Shown in pieces: positions 1 to 15,000 of a DNA stretch of 64,000 nucleotides. The notes under the pieces were generated by a model that was not told where the DNA came from, searched no databases, and worked only from the letters and a program-made list of their open reading frames with translations. The stretch is taken from positions 12,300,591-12,364,590 of the forward strand of contig OY720100.1 of the NCBI GenBank assembly GCA_963082875.1, written 5' to 3'. Origin of the DNA: Corella eumyota. Taxonomy: Eukaryota; Chordata; Ascidiacea; Phlebobranchia; Corellidae. Every line of letters begins with the position of its first letter. Positions within the stretch are counted from its first letter, which is position 1. The position numbers and the translations under genes are program-made.

Positions 1-3000
1 TACATGTGAGGGCCTGCCATGTATGCTACTTTGTCGTTATATGCCATACTGTCTGAGAACGAAGTTGTAAAATACATGGGGTTCATTGAACTAAGATACC
101 CTGGGTTAGTATTAGGGTTTGTATAGGAACTGTCATTGATCTCCGATGCATCCAATATGCTATCCTGGGTGTTAATTTCTTCGGTTTGAGACTGTGGAGC
201 TTTTGTGGGCGTAGATTGTTTGTCAGAATCAAAACTATATTTTCTCTGAGCGGTTGAGTTATCCTTATCTATATCTAAAGCCCTTGCAACGTGGAATCTC
301 CCAATTTTTTGTGTAGGCGACGGGTTGCCATCGTTTTCAGTAACTCTAATTTCTGCAACATCACCCTGGGTATCACTTTGCTCAACAGAAGATAAGTTGT
401 CAACAACAGGAGTGGTCTCCTGAACCTTAATTACTTGAAATCGGCTAAATCTCGAAGGAGCAGGAGTGTTGACGACACTATTCGCAGCCGAGTTGAATGG
501 CTCATAAGGTGATAACACCTCGTCGTACACAGCGTCAGCAGTTGATTGATAAGAAGACACAGAGCCTACTACACTTTCAGTGTCCGACACCTTGTTTGTG
601 TCATTGACAATTGGGACACCATCAGACGCACTTCCTGACGATGCAATTTCATCGACTGAAGGCAGCTTGGCATGAAATCCTTGGCCAGTTGCTGTATTGG
701 GTGGAATTATAGTGGAAGTGTCAATAGAGCTGTGAGTCGACATGACTAAATCAATTGGTTGAATGGTGTCTGTGGATTCATTTGTGAGATTCGTGTTACT
801 CTCTATACCACTGGTAATACTTCCTTGACTAGATTTTTCAGGGTGTTCATAGGGGAGCTGCTGAGTATGCTCTATTGATGTGTTCGGATCGTAAGTCTCA
901 GATATCGCTACTGGAATCACAACAGGCACGACACCGATTACCGCTGCCTCCTGTGTGGCACTTATGTTATGTTGATGTGCCAATATCGCCGTCAGCTCTT
1001 TGTCCAAATCATTCATCAGATTTTTGCTTTTCCCTTTTCCTGTTTGATGCACAATCGGTTGGTGAACTACTTGTTGGGGTTTTGGCGTCTGGGGTTGCGA
1101 TGATGGGGGTAAACTACCCTCTGAACTAGGGGTCTCAACTTCTGGGATACTTTTCACGGTATCAGTATGAGAGTACGATGACCCGAAACCGTTTTCACTG
1201 TTGGCATCAATGTCAGGGTTGGAAACCCCTTCAGTAACATACTTAACCTCATCTTGTACATCCAACATTGGATCTTGTGCTATTTGTTGTGCAGCGTCGC
1301 CATGAGAAGTTACAGGCACCGAGAAGGAATTATTTAAACCTTGGACAGTTGTGTTCGATGTGACTGTAAACTGACCGTTAAACGCGTTGTTATTGCCTGT
1401 GGAAGATATCATTTGAGATGCGGTAACGATAGTAGAAGAGTTTTGAACAGTCACACCAGAAGAACTCACACTGCCGATGCTCCCCAAACTGGCCACACTT
1501 GATCCACTTGGCGATCTTTGTAAGGCAAAGCCATGTGTTGTGTTACCAAGGGTGTTACTATCAACTGGTTTACTTTGTATTAGTGTCTCGCTAGCTGTAG
1601 GTGTAACAGAAGGCTGGATACTCGATGTAGGCGAACTTATTACAGATTCTAGTTGCTGTTCAGCAGTTAGATCGCCTCTAGGCGAGCCTAAAATCGATCC
1701 AGCCTCACTGCCGTTAATTTCGTCTAATTTTCCGCCACTTGGTTGTACATCCGTCTCTTTAGCGCCGTCTGACGGCGGCAGCGATGTGGTTGAAACCGAT
1801 TCCGAAAGCGGCAAAAGCGAGGAATTGTAAGCGACCATTTTTTCCTTCAAAAGATCGACATCTATCGTGCCCGACTCCATTAATTTTTTGGTGTACACGC
1901 AGACCTGAGCTAACTCGCCCTCGAACGCCACCTTGTGCTTTTCTTTTAGGTAGTTTGCCTGGTTCATTTTATCAGCGATTTCTTCTGGCGTGTCCTCATC
2001 AATTATAAACTAAAAAAAAGAAAAAAATTAAATAAATATTGACCAAAAGATTTATTAAATGTTTCAATTACTCAACTTAAAAATAAAAAAAATATTTTAT
2101 AAACGTATAATATATAGTTCAACAAAATTTTAAAAAACATTAAAAAATAAATAAACAACAAAAATTGTCCAAAAATTTAGTAATTGTAACATAAAAAAAA
2201 TTTAAAATAATTTTTAAAGCGTTTCTACCTTAAAAGTAACAGTTTTTAGGTTGTTATGGGTAGTTAGTTGACATTCGACTTCGACTTGGTTGTCTTCTGT
2301 AGTCACCAAGTTTAGGATCGATAATTTCGGTTTTCCGTCGAATTCTCCTTTACGTACCTGTAATATTTCATCATAATACCTGAATACGTCACTATGAGAT
2401 AGTGAAATTAAACTTATATCTAAAGCAGTCATCCCTAATCTAAATTGAGTTATTTTTTTAAGTTTTAAGTTATTTTTTAAATTTTTATTTTAATTTTTGA
2501 TAATTTATAAAATTAAAAAGCCTATAAAAGCCTATATAACCTTTTTTTTCTATTTTAACATTTAAAAAAAAACTCCAATTAAATTGAACTAAAAAATGCA
2601 CCAAAATCTAGATCTTAACATTTTATAAGTCGGCTGTAATTTTATGTAAAAAAAAAAAAAATTTAAAAACTCTCGAAAGCTACCCAAACCCCTTTAGCGA
2701 AATTGAGCAAATATTGCAAATAAAATTCTGTCTATACGTTTAAGTATGCGACTAACTATCAAAGTGTTTTTTCCCCTAAAAATTTAAACCTTTGCTTTAT
2801 TTAGAAAAAAAATAAATCTGTTAAACAAATCGCTGGACTTGGTCGAACGCTTTACAACTTTAGACGAAATAAACAAAAACATTAAAGAAAACGATGCGGC
2901 TAGGAAGTCGTAAGTGTGACGTCATCAAACTAATTGTGACGTGAACAATAAAAGTTTTGTCTTAATGAGCGCTAACTGGTGACTTCGCAGCCTTGTTAGT

Positions 3001-6000
3001 ACTTTACGACCCTCAAAATTTGACAAAAATTGCCGTTAACTACGCTTATACCTATTCTAAATAATTAAACTCTAAACAGTCCTCTTATATATCCTACCAC
3101 TGCACCCTTATAAACATCAATCTGATTTTAATTCCCCAATAATCCATATTTAAGCCTTGCCTAAACAAATAGGCGCGTTATGACACCGTAGTAGCCTTTC
3201 TCGGCAATCAAATACTACATATCAACACCTAAAGATTAACAATAAATCACACGTAATATGGCATTCGACCTCTAGCTTTTAATACGGCCCCGCGTTTATA
3301 TCGCAATGAATAACATAGCGTATAACGTTACATAGGCGAGCGATTATTATTTCCCTATTGAATAGGGTGAACATGCCGCACAAATGAAGTTTCGTTTTGC
3401 GTATTGATTTCCATTGATTTTCGTTCGGCCGAGGTGTATGATGGGCAAATTGTCAATCAGTGATTACATAAGTTTGATCGAAAATTAAAAGACCGCTTCA
3501 CCTTGTCGTGAATCGATAAGCAATTAGATATGAGGTTAAGGGTTAAGGTATGACACAGTGATTTGGTGCTTCGTCGCATAGTAAATTAATGCATGCCCAT
3601 TTTGCAATAATCGATATCAAAATACTTGAAGATTTTTAAATTTATTGGTCTCGTGATAATGTTAGTTCGTAACTTGCCGCTGCTAGTAAACGCTAGACTC
3701 AATAATAAACAAAGAAGACTCAAAAAGGCCAACTTGAAAAAAACGACCCAAAAAATAGCCAGAATTAAGTTTACGACCCCAGGATCAGGAATTAAAGCTT
3801 AGGCCCACAGTCAGCATTTGCAAACTAGTATTGTGGGAATTTACCTCCGTCAAAGCCTTATTCAAATCACAACAGCATGCCAGAAATCCTACTGTCATAA
3901 CATAGTCGCAACTCATAACTTATATTTGTGCTCGCAATAGCTCACCTTCGCACCACAAACACCAATTTTTTTATTTTGTAGACCTTTAAATTGTACGTAA
4001 TTATGCATATCAGGGAACGAAATAACGGGTCGCTATTCGCTAAAAGCGAATCGTTTATTAAAATCAGCGAATCGTTTTTTACAAATATATTAGAAATAGA
4101 GAATCAACCAAAAAAGGTTCAGGCAATAATAAAACTTTCGTGTATATTTGTGTATTGTTACAATCTATTTTAAACCGGTTTCACACTAATTTAATTACAT
4201 CAACATAATCCTGCGTAAATGTAGGTTACTATAGGGCATTTAATAACAATAACTTTCCATGTTTTGCAATGCGTAAATTTCGCTCCCGAGTTCGTTTAGT
4301 TGTTGCGCAATTTTTTAAATACTTAACACAGCTTTAAAGTAATCAAAAATGTCTCGTTTTTCATGCGAAATATTCTTAACGATTGTTTAACGAAACGTTA
4401 CATTTTAAAAATGCCACGCAACGCGTCAAGTGTTACAAAAAAACGAAGATTATGACTTGAACCTAATAATTGCTCTAAAAATGCGACCTCATTTTTAGCG
4501 AATCGTTTTTTAAACGTTAATTCGTACCCTGCATATATATATGTACTGTCTACCAATTACTAAAACATACCCGTAACACTATAGTGTTTAATTGCTCGAC
4601 GAAACTCTCTCTATTTCCTTCTGATAATTCGTTGTTGGCGATTAAGAGCGAAGCAGTCTCTGCCGATTCTTCCTTATCAACGAAAACCTTAAATTTGATT
4701 CCAAGCTAAGGATAAATAAAACCGGTTAAAAATTTTTTAAAAAATCTGTTAAATAGTAGATTGGTTATAATTATATTTAAAGTTGGTAGCGGTAAAAATA
4801 ATATTATTACATACGCCTAAATATAATTGGAAAAAATATATTAAGACATTTTTTTAAATAAAGACGGCAAATAGTGAATTTTTTTTATTTAATTAATTTA
4901 AAGAAAAATTTTGAAGTTTATTATTAATATTTTTTTTTAATTGAAAATTTTTCTTTATCTAAAATTGTAGATATATTTATTTTAAGAAACGTGAAATATT
5001 TGAATACCTATTTTTCTGAAATTTTTAGTAACTCATTTACCTGTCCTTGGGTTTCTAGTTGACATTCAATGCACAAAGATTGCAAATCTTCTACTTTCTC
5101 GATGACCTCTTGACCTTCTGATGACGTCTTATTTTCGGTGACGTCATGGTCGCCCGATTTAACGTCAAGCTCGGTAGAAGGAGCGCTTTCAACCTAGAAA
5201 ATAAAATACGTGGAAATTTTTGCTCTGCAGCACAGTCTAACAGAAGCATAAAAATCAAAAAAAATAAACTTATATAGAAAAACTTACTTGTAATAACACG
5301 ATTCTTAATTTATCGTGTCTTCTTTGATTCTTCGTCGGCCTTCTGTGCTTCTTTTCACCTCTTTGCTCTTTTCTCCCCTTTTCTCCCACTCCTCCCTGCT
5401 CTTTTCCCATTCCTCCTTCCGCGCTCTCTGTCGGAATGGGCGTAACTTCACTTGCTGGTTGATCAGCTAAACACAATAAAAATATTAATAAATTTAAAAC
5501 ATTTTTTTATTATTAGGCAATTTTTAGTTTAAAAAAATCGTAAACATGTTTATTAAGATAAAAAAAACCTGTCTTATTAGAAATTTCATTTTTTTTCGCA
5601 ACAAAAATAGTAGGCCTATTCCTGTTTTCAGATTAAACTAAAGTACCTGTAGTTGTAGAAGAGCTGACTTGGACATTTTGATTTAAATTAGATTCACTTT
5701 CTTCATTTCTAACGTTGTTCTCAAAACTTGGATTCTAAAAAAAAATTACAAACAAAAATTAAAAAAAAAATCTAAAAATTTTTACCAAAAATTTATGCAG
5801 GGTTATCTTTAAAATACTAAAATTTAAACCAGTGTAAATATTTTCAATTACCGTAACAAAAAATGTAATTTATTACATTTGTCGGAAATACAAGAGTGTT
5901 AACATGTTATGTCTTAGCTGATGTAATGTGGTTAGTAAAGCACCATGTAAATTAAATGTGGTTTGTTAACATGGTGTTATTTATAATTCCCTTTTACTGT

Positions 6001-9000
6001 TGACATATATATCAAAATAAAACAAACTAAAAACTAACACATAAATAACCATTTTTTTGTCACATGCAGCTAAAATCACAACTTAGAATATATTTACCCC
6101 CAAATACACTTACTATTATCTAAAATAATTACAAGTATTTTAGAAAAATTTTTTTTACAAAAAATTCCTAAAATAACACCGGGTTACATTTACATGCATC
6201 TACACTGTGATTAAATTTACGATTTAACCACCCAAGCATGCCCCCTATGGGTGACTACCTGGTAGTAGGTGGGTACAGGGGAGGGGGTGGACCACGACCG
6301 GACGTAACCCCCGTGGCCATTGCTGCTTAAACGCTGCACACAACAATAAAAATACTCAACAAAAAATCAACACAAACTACAAAAATGTGGAAATCACAAT
6401 TTTTGTTTTAACTTTAGATGTTTGTTTAATGATAAAATTTCTTATTTTGTGTATGGTAGTGATATATAAAAAGTAGATCAAGAATTTAATAAAATTGGTA
6501 CAAAACATATGCATGTTATGCTTAACAAGAATTTTGTGTGTCAATTTTTTTTTACATAAATATTGTAAAATTTTATTGATTTTTGTCTATTTTACTGGTT
6601 GAAAAGCGGGCTGCAATCAGCTATATTTCATTTATATTGTTTTGTTGATGTAGATTTTGTTGTAATTATTATGTTGAATCAATATTATGAGTATTACCTT
6701 ACAGACAAATATAATTTGTAAGTTGAATTTAAATAAATTTGTTACAAAAATTACAGTAACAATACCAAACATGCATGACTAACTCATTAAGTAAATGTAA
6801 AGCAGCAGCACAAAAACAATCAAGCTTTATTTAAAACACACTAAAATAACTACAACAACAAAAACTTACCTGTAGATTTTGAGCAAGTTGCTGTTGGGAT
6901 TGATGCTTGTGCAGTTGATGGGGTTGTTTGTTTTTGATTAAATGTTGCTGTTGCTGCGTCTGTTGTTGTAGATTAATCTGTTGCTTTTGTGATTGTTGCT
7001 GTAGGTTTATTTGTTGTTGTTGCAGCTGCTTTTGTTGAGCAATGTTTTGTTGTTTCTGTTGCGGAATTTGTTGTGGAGTCAAAATTTGTGGTTGTTGTTG
7101 AATATTTTGCTGCTGTTGTTGCATTTGTTTTTGTTGTTGTTGCAAATTTGGTTGCTGGACAATGGTTTGCTGTGGGATTTGCTGTTGAGGAATTTTCTGT
7201 TGCGGAATAGTTTGTTGTTGTAATGTTGCCTGTTGAGCAATATTTTGTTGTTGTTGTTGATTTTGCAACTGTTGTTGCTGAAGAACATGTTGTAACTGTT
7301 GTTGTTGTAACAACTGTTGCTGTTGTAGAATCTGCTGTTGTTCAAATTGCTGTTGTCTCTCATTTTGTTCACGCTCCAACAACCTGTTTTCTTCTTGTTT
7401 TCTTCTGTCACGTTTTATGTTCGTTAAACAAGCAGAAATTGATTTAGCAACAGCATTAACATCGTCATTATGCAGAAAACCATTCTGTACCTAAAAATAG
7501 AATAAAAAATTTAAATATTTAATATTAAATGAAAAATAGACTTTAAATATTTTCTAGTACAAAGAAGAATAACATAATTATGGAAACACAAAAAAAACAA
7601 ATAAAATTCTCATATCAGATTGAAATCTTTAGTGAATAACAAAGCTTTCAAAACAAATTCTTTTATATTTAATGATTGTTATGCAAACCTGTCATAAGGT
7701 AAACTTTAAAAACAAATGAACTCAAATTGTCAATATTGAACCAAAGTTTTATCGACGTCAACAAATGTCAACTCCCAACAACTTAAGTCATACTGGAGTT
7801 AGTCAACAGCTTTATATAGTAAGTGATAAAATTCTTTTATTAAAACCATAAAAAAGAGTAAATAAATATGATTTTTAACAGCCGAACTTGCGTAACTGTA
7901 AACACTGGGACCAAGTTAATGACTTACAGAAATGTCGACCGCTAGACGATGCGCACAAGCAATTTAAAGGGACTCATCTTGTTGCGAAACAAGATAGTAT
8001 TAAATTCCTTTAAAATTACCCGTCAAAAAGGTAAATTCGCACTTTCTAAAACCGCACAAAGGAACCGAAATTTCATTCATGAAAAGCGAGAAGTTCATTG
8101 TCCCCTTGTGACGTCATCGTAATACACAATCCCATTATACCTATTACGCCAACAACAATACAAGGTAATAAGAAAGTTTTGTTAACACATGTGATTTGTG
8201 TAAAGGATGCGGTGTAAAAATCTAAATTAAGGATAATTTATCGAATTTCTGACACCATTGACGCCAAGTTTAAATTCTATGCAATTAGATTTGTACGATT
8301 TATTGCATTTTTCATGTACAGTGTTCTAATTTAAACGCAACAAAAATTTCAGGGGGCGTACATCTATAAAATATGACGTCACCGTAAATGAGTAGTTTCC
8401 TTAATACACAATCACTATTATAGACCCAGAAATCGAACAAAATTTTCCATTACGCGATTTTTGACGACGGTCAGAATTTTTGGACGAAATTTAAAGACAG
8501 GCCGAAATAATTACCGCCAATATATACATTCCGTACACGGGCGACGGCTAATTTATGTGGTCTGGTGACGTCATATCGACCGAAAGCATCAATTTAAACC
8601 GGACCTCTTTAAAATCAATGACAGAGACGAACTCAAAACCTTGTGTCTGGTAGTTTTCCATTTGATATACACATGATTAAATTGAGGTATAATGTGTAAT
8701 ATAGACTATACGGAGTCATCTGTGATTAAGTATAGCTTGACATTACTCAACACACGTGTATGTGTAATCCGTTAATATTATTAACGCATAACATAGAGAT
8801 TAAAACAAACGTGTGCTGTATATATATAAGTAGGGTAAAGTGTAATACAAAAATGTGTAAAAAACACAATTTAGATTTTTCTATTTATTAACAATTGTAT
8901 ACAATGTGCATTGACATTAAATGTACCTAAAGCCATTTACTGAGGCGAAATGTTACAGTTTAACGGTTCAAATGATGCATAAGCAAAGTAAAGGGGCGCA

Positions 9001-12000
9001 TGGCAGACGTTTTTAATGCATTACGGCGCAGACAATTTGACAAAAACGTAGCCTACATTTTAAATATTAATACTTCTAAAACGCCAAGGAAGCGAACGCG
9101 AGTACAGACAATAAAATGGGTTCTAAAATTTAAAATATCTCGTATGACCTAGATTAAAACGCGAAGCTAAAAATGTGAATTACTTTTTAGTTTAACTAAA
9201 TTTTGAAGCCAGATGTCCTATATTACAACGTGTTATTTTCGGTCGAAAACCGCAGTAAATCAATCGCATTTAACATGCCAAAGATACTTGAATAACTATG
9301 CCACGTGACCAGTCCACTACAACTACGATAATGACGTCATAGTCTCAGGTAAAACGCCTGAAGGTAAATTATTTTATGGCATTACGACATATGAATTAAT
9401 TTCAAGAAATGCGCCAACTCGTTATAAGGTTATGAAACAATAACAAATTTTGATAAATTAATTTTTCTAGATTATGACAAATTGTAACAACGTTTGAGTA
9501 AGAAAAATAATAAAACACCTTCTAAAATAAAGGCAATCAATAAAGTATCTTAATTCAAAGGCTAACTTCAATACAAAATTAATTAAAAAAAACAAAAATT
9601 TAATCCTAAAAAATTATGTGTAGTCTACTTTCCGCGTTTTTTATTTATTTTATTAAATAATCCGCCGTGTACTTAAACCGCACACATCTGCTTTAAGTGA
9701 TCAAGTCAAATGAATAAATCCATTAATACTTCCAGGAGAATTTCAACACAAATTCCTACTCGACAAGACAATATTTCGACACTTAAAATTACCCCCAAAT
9801 TTTTTTTTTTAATTAAATTATAAAAAACATGTAAAAAATTTTAAACTTTATCTTACTTTTTATGTTATAATTAAAATATTCTGTGCATTTGGTATTTTAA
9901 AATAATATTATTACAAAAAACGAATATTCATAATTGTATAATATATATTATTTTTAAATGACAAAAGTCATATGATTTTTTTAACGTTAATCAGGACATA
10001 GAAGTAATATGACTTCTATCGAAAAATCACAAAAGAAATTCGGTCATTCCTCTGAATAATGAATTTATTTACACAAGAAGTAGAAAGAAAGTAGTTTATT
10101 TACAGAAGAAATTTAAAAGAAAAAAATTTCACAGCCTTACCTACATACAAACTTTATATAACTTTAAAAAAAATAAAAAAAAAATTAAATTAAACACCGA
10201 AAAACCTGGTTGAAACAACAAGTTAAATTAAATTCACATTTAGCGATTTTAAAACAAGTCAATTTTAATTCAATTTAAAGGGAAAAAATCCTTAAAGAGT
10301 AATTGTGTTCTATATATGTAACATAAATAAATACGGCTTTTCCAATGTTATGTGTCATAATTTATTTAAAAACTCGTGCTATCGAAAGTAAAAAGCTATT
10401 TCGGGAAAATTTTTTGGCTTAATATTAATAAAAACTCCAAGCCGTTTAGTGGATATGTGCTATTAAAAGCATATGAATTCACCTTAAAAAGGTATATCGT
10501 ATATACACTACTTATTTAGATTTTTTTAAATTATTTTTTATATATGATTGATTTTTTAATTTACTTGTACAAAATTCTGTATTAAGTCAGTAAAACGGAC
10601 TAATTATGCCCTTGAACCCTTTAAAAAAACAGCAGAGTTGCATTATCGCAGTATTATGTTAACCGCATTGTTTTTAAAACATTAGGCTTTGCAAACGTAC
10701 TCCAATTAACACAAGGGTAAATAAGTAGTTGAAGTAAGCCAATTCCCAAATTAACATCACAAAATTTTGTCCGTTTTTTATCGCACAGTTATCCTAATTA
10801 ATTTTGTGAGATTTTTATACTATATTGCTAAAAATATAGATGGAAATGCATAATGGAAAAAAATGAATTAGTGTAACTAAAAAAAATAATTTTAAAGTGG
10901 CATAATAAAAATACTAAAATTACAAAAAATGGATAAAAAAAACGTATTATCAAATTCATATTAATATCTACAAATTACCCTTAAATAACGTTAAATACCA
11001 CATTGTAAAGAACATTTTTGATTATTTTTTAAATTTTATCTTTAACGAGAAAAACATGTTTGTTAAAAACCAAATACTACGCTTTAACGAGCGTGTTAAT
11101 GTTACAAAACCACGACACTATCTATACACAGATTAATAATAGATTGCACGATCATTGAGCAGTTTTTTTATAAAGGCTATTTTAGTTTTGACGTCATAAA
11201 TTCAGCTTGTATATTTTTACATGGATTTATTCATACCATTTCAAATAACCGACAAAAAACTGTATTTTAATGGAAATTGATCACCGAAATAGTTGCCAGA
11301 CAAATTAGACAGAAGTCGACCAATAGCAACACGCGAAAATTTACTCTCCGTTGCGTTCATATTACATGAGGTAATGGTTTATAAAGCAGACGCAGGGTTC
11401 GAAAAAAAAATGAAATTCTTTACAAAAGATCAAAATATTTTTAAAAAATGTCTAAAATTTAATGTTTTTGCGAATTAACCTCTCATTAAAAGGTTTTTAT
11501 TAGTATAATAAAACTTTTAGAAAAAATGCGTTTCGTGTTGCTTCGTTGCCTATTTCGAACCCTGTGTTAACGTATTTCAATTAGAGCAACCTAAAACCAT
11601 CGAGTTAGCAACGCTACAACAAGAGGCTAAGAACTAAACAGGATACGGGAGGAAATGGAGTTTTATAGTACATCAACACATTAACATACATTCCTATTCA
11701 TTTCATAATCATTCAACTTGCAAAAAGTAGGCTAAGCCTATATATGCACTGTACAGTTAATGAAAACTCAATTGAAAAGTTATTTTTATAAACATATGGT
11801 AGTCATACCGCCAAACCCTTTATGCCATTTAAATAACTTAATCTATTATATAAAGTAAGCGGGGCAAGAAATTATCAATATAAGTATTACAATGCGCTAT
11901 GTCAATAAAACGGGCTAATAAACCTGCATACATATTATTCAAGCGATCAAGGCGAATATAAGATAATTTTGCCCTTGTGAAAAAAACTAGGTCAAACTAA

Positions 12001-15000
12001 ATAAAAGTCAAGTTTTAGTAATTCGAGCCGAAACAAAAATTAGGAACAATTTGATTGAGAACGTCCACCCTTCTATGTTATTATTCTTATTGGCATATGA
12101 TTTCAATTTTAAAAATTTAAAACAAAGTTTTGAGGATATCCATTAGTTTTTGCCGTGGGCTTTATAAAGAATTAACAGCCATAAAGCCTACCGAGTCGTG
12201 ACGACTGTTTATTTTCTAAAGACTCGAGTGCGGTCACGTGACCCGAAGCGAGTACAACAACTGACAACAAAAACCTCTCACAACATATGGAAACCCTCTT
12301 ACGACGGCGAGACATATTTCGGCGCCGCTTTGCATGGGTTTTAAAGAGTAAGGACTATGTCACCCTCATACGACGGCAAAACACATTTTGGCGCCGATTT
12401 GCATGCGTTTTGCTTATATTAAGTCAATTTAACGAATCATGACACGTTTCACGACTAAAGCGCCAAATAATAAAAGATTATACGTAGTCAATGAAGCCTG
12501 TGCATCGCATATCCATACAAGTATACCTTCTTAATATTTATCATACAAAAACAAGCATTTCCGACGACATTTTGCTAAAATCTATAGGAGAATTTAAAAG
12601 CATGCCTATAATCAGCTTAAAAGGACCATAACAGGCTCATGCTAGCAACACAAATATGTGCATCGACACAGCGGTTTCCTGAACGGCAGAGTTGTCAGAA
12701 AAAGATGGATAGCTCCGAGCCTGCGCCCTTGACAATGTATAAATAAGGAAACACTGGAAATGATTTACGCAGCCTGCTCTTAATGCAAAAATTTTGAATA
12801 AAAACAAACGGGTTAGAGCGCCCATTGGTTGAATTTTTAATACACAAGTCGATTTCTGGCCAAGAAAAAGGCTTTATGACGTCACAAAGTGTAAAGTGCG
12901 TATTGTTCTGACGACAACAAACCGTTTGAGTGATTTGTGTTTAGAAGAGTGTTTGAATTGGAAATCTGAATGGGCCGTCAAAGCTGACAATCTAACCACA
13001 CAAGATGACGTCATATTTCGTCAGATTCCGAAAACAATGCCTGGATGGAAGGCCATAAATCGCTTACAACAAAAATAACCAAGAAAAAGAAAATTTGCAG
13101 GGAATTTGTAAAAAAACACCACAAAATATAATTGAATAAACGTAAAAATTTAATAGGCCGAACATAAATTTTCCAAGGCATTTTGTAACAAAATTTTGCC
13201 TTAAGTAACCTAATCTTCGCTTGGTTTAATCCTTAACGTTGGTTAAGCATAGAACTGGGTCAAGTACTACCTATTACGTCACACCATTTACAACGGTGCC
13301 AAAATTGACAAATTTCGTAACTTTTGAATTAACCGGTGATAGCAAGTTTATAACGAACGAAAGCTGAAAAGGAACCGGTTTAATAATTTCCGGTCGGTTA
13401 GGCCTAATAAGGGCGCAATTGAGATACAAGAATAAACAACCTTGGTAAATAATTGTAGCTTGAAATATTAATGAACTAGTACATCGGTATAGGCAAGAGT
13501 AAAAATAGACACCATTGAATGAATACACGTTACTAAGGAAGCACTCTAATATAGAAATGACTATAAAAATAAACCGCATCCATATAGGGCATTTTAAATA
13601 AAAATCTTTAAAAAAATATTTGGAAAAAATTACAGTGTTTAATATTTTTTGGTGTTTAAAGTCCAATTTTAACACAAAGCCCATCAATCAGCGAAACGCG
13701 CAAGTGCATAGCTCTGTATTACGCAACTCTCCCCTTTAAAAACAGCTTAACACAAGGGCACGCTGCACAGGTAAAGTCAACATGGTCTATTACTACGCCA
13801 TACAAACCACTTATTAGTTAGGTTATATTGCGCAACCATTATAGTTGAATGAATGACTGTGTTACGCAATTACCGGAATTCTGGTAAGGGCAATCCAACT
13901 CAAAGGCAGTTAAAGGATATAGTTTATTGAAAAACTTGTCGGGGGTAAAGTTGTCCAAATTTGGGTCGTCTTCGGGCTGAATTGACCAGGGTCGAATTGA
14001 CTTCCATACATTTTAAAGCTTCTTTTACAAAACTGTTTTTAAAATCGGCAAATTTACGATGCCTCCTCGTAAACGTTACTACATTATCACGTTCGTCAGC
14101 GTTTTTAGGGAAGAATAAACAAATGATAAAATTAATGGCTCAATGTCAAATTGTAGCATTTTTAAACGTTCTATTTATGTAGAGGCGTGTTAAACGGTCA
14201 AGATATGTATTTACACGTGTAAATGTTGTCCATATACAAAACAGAAATAACATTCCGTTAACAAGTACATCTTTGTATGTATATAATTTCTCTATATATA
14301 GATATGAAATCCCGATATTATATCTCCCATAGAAATCCATATAATATTTACGATAAGGGGCTATACCGTTTTTTATTCAATAATGTAACGGGATTTTAAA
14401 GGGTGGGGATTTTTTGTTTGTTTTTATAAGTCGACTTTCGATGAAAAAAGGCTAATAATATTCATCATTATTCTAGCTAGACAAGCAAGAAAAACGAACT
14501 CCTTTAGCTGCGTGGGCTGGTTATGAGTTGAAAGTATAAACAACAAAATACCGAAAGTCATCAAATCAAGAACGATTTAAGTACGGTCCTTATATTTTTG
14601 TAAGAATAATATTATTGCATTACAATTCATGTGACATATATTAAGTAACAATGGCGTGTGTTTTATTTAAATCGGAGGGGCAGATCGCTGTTTAACCAAC
14701 CGGGAATAGGATGTTTGAGTCACTGAAATATCTTGAAGAAGGAAGCATGGGCGATTGGTCGGGGGCGTCTACTGATAACAAAATTTGGGTTTAAACTCGT
14801 TTACCCCTGGATTTTACCCTAATATTTCTTTACCCCTTTGAAAGCATGGGCGATTGGTCAGGGGTGTCTACTGATAACAAAATTTGAGTTTAAACTCGTT
14901 TACCCCTGGATTTTACCGTATTACCCCAAAGACATTGCCCCTCTTTTTAAAAACCATGGGCCCACATTTTTTTCAAAATGCTATTTTTTGCTACTTACCA

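Noticed and set aside
875-2008. Several plus-strand open frames of 70-117 codons
   Set aside because: They lie antisense to the long, continuous WNK C-terminal exon, whose frame continues the PF2/CCT domain and holds RFxV motifs; shadows only.
6989-7447. Plus-strand Val/Leu-rich frames and a second minus-strand Asn/Ser-rich frame
   Set aside because: Other reading frames of the CAA/CAG repeat in WNK exon 8.
8018-8110. Overlapping open frames in two registers (for example [16 protein letters not shown]...)
   Set aside because: Two frames are open at once, showing that low stop density here is not evidence of coding.
13274-13687. 137-codon minus-strand open frame in the WNK intron
   Set aside because: The sequence has no recognisable domain, composition matches surrounding intron, and no supporting splice or promoter context was seen; probably chance.
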